Source: Chlorella sorokiniana (Eukaryota; Chlorophyta; Trebouxiophyceae; Chlorellales; Chlorellaceae). Taken from it: a DNA stretch of 64,000 bases. The stretch covers positions 372,001 through 436,000 of the forward strand of contig CP084614.1 in the NCBI GenBank assembly GCA_025917655.1, given 5' to 3'. Both the position numbers and the translations under genes were made by a program. Below, piece by piece: positions 44,901 to 56,300 of this stretch (position 1 is its first letter; every line of letters begins with the position of its first letter). The notes beneath the pieces are model-generated. The model was given only the letters and a program-made list of their open reading frames with translations. It ran no database searches and was not told where the DNA came from.

Positions 44901-47900
44901 GCCGCCACCGCCGTCCTGCCTTGCATCGTCGCCGGCAAGGGAGCCGCCGTGGGGTGACGGGGGCGAGGCCTCCGCCAGGGCAAGGCGGCTGGGATGCGCT
45001 GAAGCGGCGGCGCGCAGCTGAGAGTTGACGGAGGAAAGGATCTGGTGCACCTGCTCATGTTGGCAACAGCAGCGCAAAGCGTGCAATGCATGTGAAAGGG
45101 TCCGAGCTACAAAAAAGGAGGGCAGACGGACGAACGCGTGCTCTGTCGGCTGGGGTGTGCAGGCCCTGCCCCGCCCACCCACCTTGTCTCTCTCCGCAGC
45201 CATCGCCGCCACGTGGTCAAAGCCCGCCGCCAACCGCTCCACAGCGCCGCACAGCGCACCCACAAAGCCCGCCAGCTCAGCCTCCGCCGCCGGCAGGCCC
45301 CCAGCAGCTCCGCCGCCGCCTGCAGCGCCGTCGCCAGCGCTGCGCCGGCGGGGTCACGGGCGCCGCCCAGCGCGGCCCGGGCCGCCGCCAGGTGCTGCAG
45401 CGCGGGCTGGCACGCGGCGTCGGCGGCCGCTGCGCGCGTGCCAGCGCGGCGCTCGTGCCGGCAGCTGCGCTGGTGCGCTCTTCCATGGCGGCTGCCATGG
45501 CGCTCCTGCCACACAGGGTTTCCCACAGGCTGTCAGGCACCCGCAAGCAAAGATAGTTGGGGAGGCGAATGAACTGTTTTAGACCAACACGCACACCCGG
45601 TGGCAGAAATGCTGGATGCGAGGCCGCCCCAGCAGCCCTGGACAGCCCACACGCCCAGCACTGCCCACCTCATCTCAGCCATGCGTCGGTCTTTGGCCTC
45701 CGCTTCCGCCCTGGCCGCACCCGCCTCAGCCTCGGCAGCCTCCGCGTCAGCAGCCAGCCGCTCGCAGCGCCTCTGCCGCCGACGCCACGCCCTGCCACTT
45801 GACGGCGTCGTCGGCCGCCGCAGCCGCCTTGGCCGTCGCCGCCGCCAGCTCGCTGCGACAGGCCTCCAGAGCGGCGTCTGCGGCAGTGCGGGCTGCACGC
45901 GCCGCGTCCAGCTGCAAGCACAATACGATAAGGCCAAGTCCGTGAGTTGACCTCGCTCGGGAGCAGCGGCGTAGCTGTCAGAGACAAAGACCTTCACAGG
46001 GCTCCAATTTGGACTGTTCCTGCAAAGACAGGTCTTCCGGTCCTTGCAAGCAATCAATTAATCAATGAGATAATATCAGACAAATGAGTGGACTCGCCTC
46101 ATGCAGGCGTTGGCGCGCGGCTTCCGCCTCCGCCTCCGCCGCCCGCAGCGCCGCCGCCGCCGCCGCCGCCGCCTCCCGCCGCCGCGCGCGTCGCGCCGCT
46201 CCCGCTCCAGCAGGCCCCCAGCTGCTCGTTCGCGGCTTCCGCAGCCTCCAGCGCTGCAGCCAGCTCGGCACGCTCCTCCTCCCAGCCCTGCTGCAGGTCC
46301 AGCATGCTGCCGCTCACCGCTTCCACAAAGGCGATCGCCTTGGCTGGGTCAGGCGCCCTGGCGCCGCCGCCGCTGCCGCCAGTGCCGCCATCGCTGGGGC
46401 CTTCAGAAGGTGCTGCGGGTGCAGGGGGTGTGCGGCGCCTGCGTGCACTGCCAGCGTGCGCAGGATTGCGGCGAGCGCGTCGCCGCTCCGCGCCGCCGCC
46501 AGTGCCTGCTGACGCAGCTGGGCCCGCGTGGCCTCCAGCTCAGCGTGACAGGCGGCCAGCGCTGCGGCATACTCCCCGCGTGCGGCCTCCGCGGCGGCTG
46601 CCTGCCGGCTCGACAGGCTCTGGCGCAGCGCTTCCAGCTCGTGCTGCATGAGAGACACCTGCCCGGGGTGGGATGGGGGGGCAACAGGGGCTCGGCGGTG
46701 GGCAGGGCATAGAAGGCGGGGCGATACACTGGCATCCGAGTGTAAGGCAATTGTGTATGTGTGCGTGTGTTTGTGTGGGGAACTGGTGAAGTGGGGGCGC
46801 AAAGGTCGGCAAGCCAAGCCAGGCAGGAGCAGCTGCTGCCGCCTGCCCCCCGTTCAGCTTCCAGCCAACTCGGCAACACCACCGCGAGGCACCCTGCCTG
46901 ACCCGCCAAAGCCTGCGTGGAGGTTGTGGCAACGAAAAGCAAGCAAATAAAAACATTAAACAATGATGTGTACCTGCTGCGCCGCGGTGTCCAGCTGCAG
47001 GTCCTTCTGTGCCGCGCTTCCTTCCAGCTCAAGCACCCGAGCAGCAGAGGCCGCCGCCGCCTGCTTGGCGGCGCGCAGCTCGGTTTCCGCTCGCTGCTGC
47101 TTGGCGCGTGCCTGGCGCAGCGCTTTGTCGTGCTCCCGTGCCGCCTCCTGCAGGAAATAATGCGTGGCACCGAAAGGTCTGAGGCGCGCGCACTGAGGCG
47201 GTTGCCAGCAATAGCGTTCCATGGGCGCAGCCCTGCTTGCAAGCGGCGGCTGCAGGCAACCAGCCAATGCAGGCAGGCTCTTGCTTCCTCAGCAATGCAT
47301 TGCGCACCACAGCACAGCCTCTGCCTGCCCCCCCCACCCCCAACCCCCACCTGCATGCGTTGCTGCGCTTCCTGCGCTGCGGCCTCTGCCAGCCGCCGCT
47401 CCTGCTGCAGCGCAGCCTCGCTCGCCTGTGCGGCCTTGGCGCTGCGCCGCCGCTCCTCCGCCGCCGCCGCCTGCAGGCGGTCCACCTGGGCTTGCAGCGC
47501 CTCGGAGTGCCGCATCAGCTCGCGCACAGCCTCCTGCTTAGAGCCCCGCTGCTCCAGCTGGCCCTGCAGCTCTACAGCGCGCTGCTGCTCCCGCCGCAGC
47601 GCCGCCGGCGGCAGCCTTCCCGGCCGCCAGCTCCCGAGCGCGGGCCTCGGCCTCGGCGACTGCCGCAGCGGCAGCCTCGCGCTGCCGCTCCCGCTCCGCC
47701 GCCAGCTCCTTCGCGTGCTGCTCGCGCTGCGCCGCCAGCGCGGCGGCATGCTGCGCCTGCTGCTGTGCGCCGCTGCGGGCCAGCTGCTGCTCGGCGGCCT
47801 GCAACGACCCCTCCGCCACCGCGGCCCGCCCCTCCAGCCGCGCCAGCTGCACCGCGCGCTCCTGCTCCGCTTGCTGGCTGGCCGTCAGCGCCGCCTCCAG

Positions 47901-48178
47901 CTGCTGGATGCGCTCGATCAGCACAGCCTGCGACTGGTGGGTGTCGGCGTCTCGGCCCGCCTGCGCCTGCAGCTCGCGCACGGTTGCCTCCAGGTCGCGG
48001 ATGCGCGCCTTTTGCGCACTCTGCGATGGTTTGGGGGCAAGGTAAGAGGTAAGGGCAGCAACCCCCACTACCACACTGCTGGAAAGGCTTGTGCATTGAA
48101 GCGAGGAGCTGGCGGCGGCTGGCCCGCACCAGCTGCGAGGTGGCCACCTCCAGGCGCAGCTGCAGCACCCCGGCGCCT
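38954..48178 (-). CDS. Very long Ala/Gln/Glu-rich coiled-coil protein
   Basis: Seen: a long series of minus-strand exons, nearly all heptad-like and rich in Ala, Glu, Gln, Arg and Leu, from 48178 (LRLEVATSQL) to the stop at 38954. Examples: RIRDLEATVRELQAQAG, ALQAQVDRLQAAAAEE, RGEYAAALAACHAELEAT, MLDLQQGWEEERAELAAALE, VGLVEGLAAEKELLEARM, RENGRLRSQAEALQERVAQL, VRDLQATLDSVLTELHIA, LVAAVEALQRQLAVKNERI and LREQLHGCAKEAEALRRQLA. A Q12 tract (CAG repeat) lies at 41864-41900, and Gly/Pro-rich linkers occur at 41000-42250. No motor, kinase or membrane domain was seen. Inference: a structural scaffold (centrosomal, Golgi or cytoskeletal). The 5' exon was not found; two adjacent genes cannot be excluded. 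Several frame breaks occur in GC-rich runs. Confidence 0.65.
41864..41900 (-). repeat. CAG trinucleotide repeat encoding polyglutamine
   Basis: Twelve uninterrupted CTG units on the plus strand, read as CAG (Gln) in the coiled-coil gene. The exon frame supports Gln here, although the other two frames would give polySer or polyAla. Confidence 0.85.
42393..42508 (-). repeat. 46-bp tandem repeat in a coiled-coil gene intron
   Basis: Two full 46-base units (42393-42438 and 42439-42484) that differ at two positions, followed by a diverged third copy (42485-42508) and further scattered fragments to about 42570. The region lies between coiled-coil exons. Confidence 0.8.
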
Positions 48179-48587
48179 GCAGTTCGTCTGCTCCGCTGCT
48201 GCTGGGGCTATCACATGTCGCAGCGCAGGCAGCGGCCGCTTGGGCCGGTCTTGGGCGGCCCAGCTACCCACGTCCAACCCATTTCTGCCTGGCGACTGAT
48301 CGCAAAGCAGGGAGCTGACCGACGTTTCAGAGGTGCAGATGGACATCGTCACATCCGCCGGGCGTTCAAAGGCCCGTCAAAGCAGCTGCTGGCAGCAGTC
48401 AACAGGAGGGCATGATCTGTCGATGTCGAGTTATTCTGTAGGGTACAAGCACTATAACCAGGCTGCTCGGTGCCGCAGCCTCCAAGTGCCGGTTTTGGCG
48501 CCTCCACCTCCGCGCCAGTTGGCAAGCGCTGGCCAGCGCGGATGGCCAATTCACGTTTGCAGACCCTGACTCTTGTCGCTTCACGAC
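48179..48587. other. Divergent intergenic region (coiled-coil gene / FKBP)
   Basis: About 400 bp between the last recognisable coiled-coil exon and the FKBP start codon. It must hold the missing first exon and promoter of the coiled-coil gene and the FKBP promoter. No TATA box or other motif stands out. Confidence 0.5.
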
Positions 48588-50098
48588 ATGATGGCATTGC
48601 AAGCAGCAGCAGTGGCCGAGCCCGGCCCTCGGGTCAGGCCACGGCCCTTCCAGCCAGCAAAAGGCTGCTCGCAGCAGCGGAGGACGCTGAAAGGTGAGAC
48701 AGGACTTGACCGCTTGCCGCTCTACGTGTTTGTGCTGCCGCCGGCGCTGGCGGTGGCTGCTGCCGCTGCCGTGTGACCCGCCCTCCCACCCACCCCTTTA
48801 CATGGCCACGCAGCCCGCACAGTGTGCCAGGCGGAGTCCCCAAAGCCCTCCGACAGCAGCGCGACAACAACCAGCGAGCCACCAGCAGCCGCAGAGGCGC
48901 CGCCCGGCGGCAGCGGCTCGGTGCGCGACACGCTGCGAACGGCCGAGGCCGCCTCGGGCAGCGACAAGCGCCGCATGAAGGCCGAGTCGACCGACATGAT
49001 TGCAACGACGCTGACGCGGCGATTCGGCCTGGCCGGCGGCCTGGCCTGGGTGGGATTCCTCGCGTTTGGCGTGATTGGGGAGCAGGTGGGAGCAGCCAGC
49101 ATCCCTCTTCTTTGCTCCGCCTGGCGGCGGCTGCACCCCCGCTGTCTCAGCACACCCTTGCTGCTACGTCATCGCCTTTTCCAGCCTCGAAACTGTGCTG
49201 TGACCGTAGTCAGCCTGCCTCATTGGCCTGGCAGCAACCACGTTTCCCGCCTGCCCTCGTCGCTTGCCCCGCAACCACTCCCCCAGCACCTCTTCCGCCC
49301 GCTCGCCGCCATGCCTCGCAGGTCAAGACGCGGCTGGAGCTGGCCAGCGAGGAGGCAAACACGCGGGAGGTGGCGGACGCCCAGGAGGTGGTCACTCCAG
49401 AGGGCTTGCGCTATACCGACCTCAAGATCGGCGGCGCTCCCCCGTCCCCGGTGGGAGCAGGGGTGATGTGGTGTGGGTGCCAGTGCGTGCTGAGGGGGAA
49501 GGGGGCGGGGGAGGGCCGGGGGCGACGGGGGCCGCTCGGGGCCGACCTTGTCATTGGATTGGGAAGAAGCGGCCTGCTTCCAGATGAGGCCCATGCAAAC
49601 GCCCTGCCTCTAGGTGTCTCTCGTTCGCCCAACACTCCCACATTTCGCACGCAAGTTTCCTCTGCAAGACCCCAAGTTCCCTTTGCTGCCGACCGTTTCC
49701 CTTTCCCTCCACCTCCCACTTCCCCTCCCCCTCCCCCTTCACCCGCCCCTTCTCCAACCCCTCCCCCCCCCCCTCCAGGCTACATCGTGGTCCTGGACTT
49801 CAAAGCGTACGCCAACGGCCAGCTGTTCGAAGACACCACCGCCCGCGGCAAGCCCATCGTCTACCTCTACGGCAGCGCCCCTACGCCGGCGGCACGTGCC
49901 GCGGCGTGGAGCTGGCGCTGGCGGGGATGCGCGCGCGGGGGCGGCGCCGCGTGGTGGTGCCCCCGCAGCTGGGCTTTGGGGACGCGGGGGCCACGCTGCG
50001 CCCCACGGAGCACGTCCCGGAGAAGGCGGGCATCGTGCCGCCGGGGCCACGCTGGAATACGACCTCACCCTCGTGCGCGTCTCCATCCCCCCTCTTGA
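48588..50098 (+). CDS. Chloroplast FKBP-type peptidyl-prolyl isomerase, FKBP17-2-like
   Basis: Seen: exon 1 (48588) has a short Arg/Pro-rich transit-like N-terminus. Exon 2 gives RRMKAESTDMIATTLTRRFG and a hydrophobic stretch (LAWVGFLAFGVIG). The third carries KTRLELASEEANTREVADAQ and TPEGLRYTDLKIGG. The last has the FKBP core: GYIVVLDFKAYANGQLFEDT, GVELALAGMRARGRRRVVVP, PQLGFGDAGA, LEYDLTLVRVSIPP. Known: the ..EEANTRE..EVV.P.G.RY.DL..GG block is characteristic of plant FKBP17-2, a plastid immunophilin. Isomerase activity is not certain because several FK506-pocket residues differ from FKBP12. Odd: one base is missing near 49876-49880 and one in GGGG at 50043-50046; a further missing C would give the stop at 50096-50098, matching the usual family length. 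Otherwise the frame runs on to 50384 over the neighbouring gene. Confidence 0.85.
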
Positions 50099-50365
50099 AC
50101 CACTTCAGCTCCAGCTCCATGATCCAGCCTTCCATTCTTTGTCTCTTCTTGGCTGCCTGGGAGGAGATGGCGGCGGAGGTCACCCGCGGCCGCAGCCCTG
50201 CAGCCGGCGCCCGACAGCATGCGCCGCAGTTTTGACGCCCGGTTTTCCAAGCACCGTTCAGAAGCCCTGCCGGGCTTCTGCATTCTTTCTGTTTCATTGC
50301 TTCGGTGTACCAACAGCGTGTGAGATGATTGACCATTGTCAACCGGCAACAGGGACTGACGCCAG

Positions 50366-53300
50366 TCAACAGGAAGCAAGCTGATTCCAAGGGAGAGGCG
50401 TTGCTACCGACTGCCGCTGCTGCCCACCCCCGCTGGCCCTGCTGGCCCCCCGCCGTCGTTCCTCTCGCTCCTGTGCCGGGCTCCGTTCTTCCTGCCGCCG
50501 TGCCCTCCGTGCCGCCTTCTTCATCATACACCTCATCCACGTGCGACTGCTGCCGCGCCCACAGCTCCGCGTACTTTCCACCCCGGGCCAGCAGCTCGGC
50601 GTGCGGCCCCGCCTCCACGACGCGCCCCTGCGCGGAGCGGCACGCAGAAGGGAGTGGCATACTGAGCCATGCGCGGCTCTGTTTAGATTGGAGTGTGTTA
50701 TTGGCTTGTTGAGCTTGTGTGTGCTGTGGGGGAGGTGGTGCGTGTGTAAGTGTGCTGTGTGGGTGTGGGTGTGGGCGGGAGGGGGGGGTATGTGAGTGCA
50801 AGGCTGCAAGGCAGGGCTGCGGGAGGATGCATGGCGCAGCTAATGAGGGCTGCAGCAGCGGCAGCTGCGAGCCAAGCAGGCGCCGGGCCGCAATGCCCGC
50901 TGTGGGGCGAGCGGCGCCTGCAAGTGGGGTTGCCAGCAAGGCTGGCCCCTGTGCTACCCGTCTGCCTGCATGCGCCTGCTTCCCCGACCATACACACACA
51001 CACACACACACACACAGTTCCCTCTTCACAGAGCAGGTGCCAGGAAGGACCAAGCACAGAACAAAGGGAAGGAACAGCGGACGGAAAGACAGGAAGCAGC
51101 AGCGCCCACCTGCTCCAGCACAACGATCTGGTCGCACTGCGCCGCCGTGGACAGGCGGTGCGCCACCACCACGCAGGTGCGCCCCCTCGCCAGGCTGAAC
51201 AGCGCGCCCAGCACCTGCGCGGGATGGAAGGCAGGGGTGGTAGCGTGTGTGTGTGGGGGGAGGGGGGTTGGTTGGGGGGGGGTGTAGGGGGAGGAGGTGA
51301 GACCCGCACATGTGTGTGTGGAGGGGGAGGGCGGGCAAGGGTGTCAGGCAAGCAAGGGATACAGCCAGGTGCTGAGCGGCTGGCCGCGGGGCAGGGCCAA
51401 GGCTGGGACAGACCAGCACACGCACATGCACACGCACGAGCTGCAGTTGGTCACGGGACCCCCCCCACCCCCCCCCACACACACACACACGCGCGCACAC
51501 ACCTCCTTCTCCGTGCGGCTGTCCAGCGCTGAGGTGGCCTCGTCGCATAGCAGCACCCGCGGCGACTTGAGGAAGGCACGGGCCAGCGCCACACGCTGCT
51601 TCTCGCCGCCGCTGAGGAGCGTGCGGGTGGGTGGGTGGGCGGGTGGGTGGGTGCGGGGATGGGGTGGCGCGGGAGCGGAGGGGGCAGCGAGAGGGCGCAA
51701 ACATCAGCGTCGGCACGAGCGTGCACTGAAGGCACATGCTGAGGCAAACGCAGGCGTGGTGAGGCAGCCCAGCCGCGCACCTGAGCTTGAGGCCGCGCTC
51801 CCCCACCAGCGTGTCGTAGCCGTCAGGGAACTGCAGCACCTGGTCGTGGATGGCGGCCTGCGGAGAGATTACAGAGGCCAAGCGCGAGCAAGACAGATGA
51901 AGAGGTGAGGGAGCCAGAGGGCTGCAGAAGAGAATGCTAGTGAAGGCCTGGGGGCTGCCGGGAACCTGCCACGAGCAGCGGTGCCCGCGGCGCAACAACA
52001 GGCAGGCAGGCAGGCAGCTGCGATCGGAGCGGCAGACCAGCCGGGTTGCGCCGCCCGTGCAGCGACATGGGCGCAGGCAGGGCAGTCCCTCCCCTTCCCG
52101 CCGTGCTCGCCTGCTTGGCTGCGGCCTCCACCTCTTCGCGGCTGGCGTCCAGGCGGCCGTAGTTGATGTTGTAGTAGATGGTGTCGTTGAACAGCACCAG
52201 GTCCTATGGAGGCAGGGAACAGTAACATGGTCGTCAGGCTGTAAGATCACGCTGGGGCATGATTGTTCGTGTTAGGAGTCGGATGATTGGAAGGCAGTAG
52301 AGCCGCCAGCAGCAACTACCGGCAAGAGCACACACAGACACCACACACACTACCACCTCAGCCGCCCACCTGCGGGACCTCGCCCAGCGCCCGCCGCAGG
52401 CTGTCCAGCTGCAGGCTGCGCACGTCCTCGCCCCCACCCGCACGCTGCCGCCCTCTGCAAGTGAGGGCAGGGAGTTGACGGCGTGAACGAATTTGCGGCA
52501 CTGCGGCAGCCACGGCTGTATGGTCGCTCTGAGATTGGACGCTAAGGTGAAATTTGGACATGCCTGGGGTATCATTCATGCAGACAGATGAAAAGGCAGG
52601 GCGGACAACCGCCAGCTCACAATCACCATCCTTCAAAACTCCCCCAAACTCCCCCAGAGCCCCCTTCCCCCGCCCCTCCCCACAGCCACCACCCACCCGC
52701 GTCGTAGAAGCGGAAGAGCAGGCGCAGGATGGTGGACTTGCCCGACCCGCTGGTGCCCACCAGGGCGCAGCTGGTGCCCGCTGGCACGCGGAACGACACG
52801 CCCTGCGGCGGGGGAGCAGGCGGGCGGCAACCACTAGGCGGGCGGCCAGCGGCAGAAGTGCCGCCACCCAACACGCTTACTCATCCCCCCACACACACCG
52901 ACCCCCCCACCCTACCCACCCACCCCACACCACCACACACACACACCCCGACATCCTCCCCACACACACATATACACAAGCTTATATGCCCCCGCTCCTC
53001 CCCCTTCAAGGCCTCACATCAAGGATGGGCTGGTCGGGTCGGTAGCTGAAGCGCACGTCCCGCAGCTCCACCTCGTAGCCGCGCCCCTGGTCAGGCGGGG
53101 AGGCGCAGCACCTGCATGAGGGGCATGGGGGGGAAGAGCTTGCATGGGGGAAGAGCTTGCATGCGGGAGCGTGGGAGGGAGCTCTTCCTCCAGCCTGCTG
53201 ACGCTGCTTCTCGGCTTGATATCCTAGGATGGGCAGGCTGGCGGGCAGCCAGCCTCATCAGCCAAGAGTTGAAGCCCCCGAAGCAGTGCTGCACTGTGCG

Positions 53301-56300
53301 AATAACGACAGGGCGGCGGCGGAGGCGATTGAAAGCGCACCCGGCGCGTCTGCCACAGCTGCGCGCTCCCGCAGCAGCGCAAACATGGCGGCCATGTCGA
53401 TCAGCGACTGCTTGGTCTCGCGGTAGACGGTTCCCAGGAAGTTGAGGGGCATGGACAGCTGCGGGGTTTTGGTGGGGGGCTGGTGAGTGGTGAGTGTGTG
53501 CCAGGGCTCTTGGTGGGGGTGCTCGTTGAGATTGAGATTAGAAGCCCAGGTTGGCTTCATCACTAATGTTTATCAATGTGGCTATAGGCTGCAGGTAAGC
53601 TAGGGGCATGGCTGGCTGGGCCATGCCGCCTCATGGGCTCAGGCCCAGCTGCGCAAGCGCAGCACGCCTCAACCCGCAGGACGCTGCAGCATGCGCGGGC
53701 CTCCCCCTGTGCCCCGCATCCTCCCTCGGCTGTGCAGCGCAGCCCTCCTCAGCCAATCCTCCCCTCGGCTGTGCAGCGCAGCCCTCCTCAGCCAATCCTC
53801 CCCTCGGCTGTGCAACGCAGCCCTCCTCAGCCAACAGACAGCCTGGCCAATCCTCCCCTCGGCTGTGCAGCGCAGCTCAATCAACCCTCAGCCAACCGAC
53901 GGCCAGGTCGCACCTGGAACAGCAGGCCGTTCACCATGACCAGGTCGCCCACAGTCAGCTGCCCCTCGGTGACGCCCTGCGGGAGCGGCGGCGGCGGCAG
54001 GTGGCAGCAGGCAGCGGGACATGCTGGGGTGGACCAGGAGGGCGGCAGGTGGGAGGGGCGGGCAAAGAAGGCGGGGAGGGCTGTCCTGCTGCAGCCCTGA
54101 CTTGGGCCGGCCGGCCTGTCCTGCAAGTGCTCCAACTGCCCTAAAACGCTAAGGTTCAATCCACAATCTGCGCTGCAACCCCCAATCTCACCTGCATGCC
54201 CATTAGCATCGCTGCCGAGAGCGTGGCAGAGAAGATCACGTTCTGCCCAAAATTGAGCGCCGACAGGCTCTGCTGCGTCTCGATGGCGGCGTGCTCGTAC
54301 CGCGCCAGGCTCTCGTCGTACCTGCGAGTGTGGGTGGGTGAGTGGGTGTGAGGGGTGGGGTGGGGAGGGGGAGACAAACTGAGCGCAACAGCTGTTGTTT
54401 GGGTGTGGATGCTGTGTGCGGGTGTTTCAACGAGTGCCTAAGGTTTGACCAATGAGCGGGGCTGCCAGGAGGGGACGGCGGGTGCGGCCGGCAGCGCGAG
54501 ACGTGGCCAACCGGGCGGTGCCTGGCGAGCCAAAGGCTGGAAGGGGTGCCCCTCAAACAACCACACATCCACACCCACATGTGTCGGCGCGTCTCCCCCT
54601 CCTCCCTCCAACACACCCACCCACCCACCCACCCAAACACACACACACACACACCCCATCACACCCCCACCTGCCAAACTCGTGGGCCTCGTTGTTGAAG
54701 TACTTGACCGTCTCGTAGTTTATCAGCGAGTCGATGGCGCGGCTGGAGGCCTGGCTCTCGGCGCGGTTCATCTCGCGGCGGAAACGGGTGCGCCACTACG
54801 GGAAGGTGTGGGGGGTGGCGTGGGTGTGGAGGGGGGCGGGGCGGCGGGGCGGGGGGCGGGCACAATGCACAATGGAGGGGCACAAGGTGGGAGGCCCCTT
54901 GAACTTCATGGGTTGGTGGGGGCAGCAGGTCGCATGACCGCTGCCGACGGCTAGGAATCTGAACAAGCAAGCCATGCGGGGCCGACCTGGGTGATGGCCA
55001 GCGTGAAGGCGGTGTACGCGGCGATGGTGCCGCCGGTGAGGGCGGCAAAGGCGGGGCCGCACTTGTAGGCCAGGATGCCGCCGACGAGCGCCACCTGGCG
55101 CAGGGAAAGGCACACAGGCAAGCGCGGGTGGGACGACGCGAGGGACTGCCCCGCCCCTCGTGCCGCGGCGGCTGCTCCGCTCTGCTGGGCGCCGCTGTAC
55201 AGGTGGCTCCCCGTGCGCTGTTCAGGCTGCTCCCGAAGCGCGAACGAACATCGCAGCAGCTGCCTTTCTTCCAAATCACAAAGGGCAGTAGGGCTCACCT
55301 CGAAGGCGGTGGGCACCACGTTGAAAACCATGGAGCTGCGGTACAGGGGCGGTACAGACAGGAAGCGGTGAGCAAGAGGACGCTTCATGGAGCGGTACCA
55401 GGGCGGTACAGGCGTGCAAAAGCGCAGGAGCGGTCTCCTAGCAGGAGGGGGAGCAGGACGCCGCAGGGCAGGACCAGAAAGACGGCAGGAGCGATAAGGG
55501 ATGCCCCAGGCAGCGCATGCGCCAGGCAGCCTGGCAGAGCAGGGGGAGGGGATGCGCAACAGGAGCCTGGCCAGCGGGCGCTTGCTAGCTCGAGGTGGAG
55601 CGCAAGCGCCACACCTGAGGATGAAATTGATGCCCCGTGTGCCGCGGTCGATTGCGCGAGAGACGGCCCCGGTCTGCAGGCGGCGCCCGCCGCAGCGCAG
55701 CAGGCAACACGCATGCGCTGAGCTCCCAGCATGGTGCTGGTGGTCCCGGCAACCGCTTCACCCGGCGGCAGCAGCCAGTGCAGCGGTTGGCCCCCAAGCT
55801 GGAACATCCCGACTTGCACCCCACAAACCACACACGATCATGCCCAGGAAGAGGACACTGCAGCTTCTTGGCAGCTGCCGCGTACCTGCCGCGACAGGTG
55901 GAAGCCCAGGTCCATGCCGTGGAGGTGGCGGAAGACGCTGTTGGCCACCGAGCGGATCGCGCCCTGGGTCACCTGCTTGGAGAACGAAACAACAACACAA
56001 ACATACAGGAACTCTCCGCGACAACCAGGGGCGAGGGACAGGAGCAGGCAGCTGCGGCCGCTGAATTTGACGTTGGCCGTGCTCACGGCGTGCGCTGCGG
56101 GCCTGGCGGTGCCCACCAGCAGGCGACGCACACGCGGCGCCCCTCCTGCCCTCCACCCCCTCCAAGCCCCCAAACCACGCCCACCCACAGCCTCCCTCGC
56201 CACCTGCCTGCGCAAACACGGCGTTGCGGGCCTCGTTGCACAGAGCGGCGCCGGCGCGGGCGACGCCGTAGCCGACGATGAGGGCGGGGGGGCGTCAGGG

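Noticed and set aside
49881-52250. A 789-codon minus-strand open frame read as one exon
   Set aside because: It runs through several clear ATM3 introns (with GT/CA repeats) and on into the FKBP gene. The conserved ABC blocks within it are separated by splice sites.
53722-53893. Regularly spaced repeats considered as a CRISPR array
   Set aside because: The units abut with no spacers, lie in a spliced eukaryotic intron and have no cas genes nearby.
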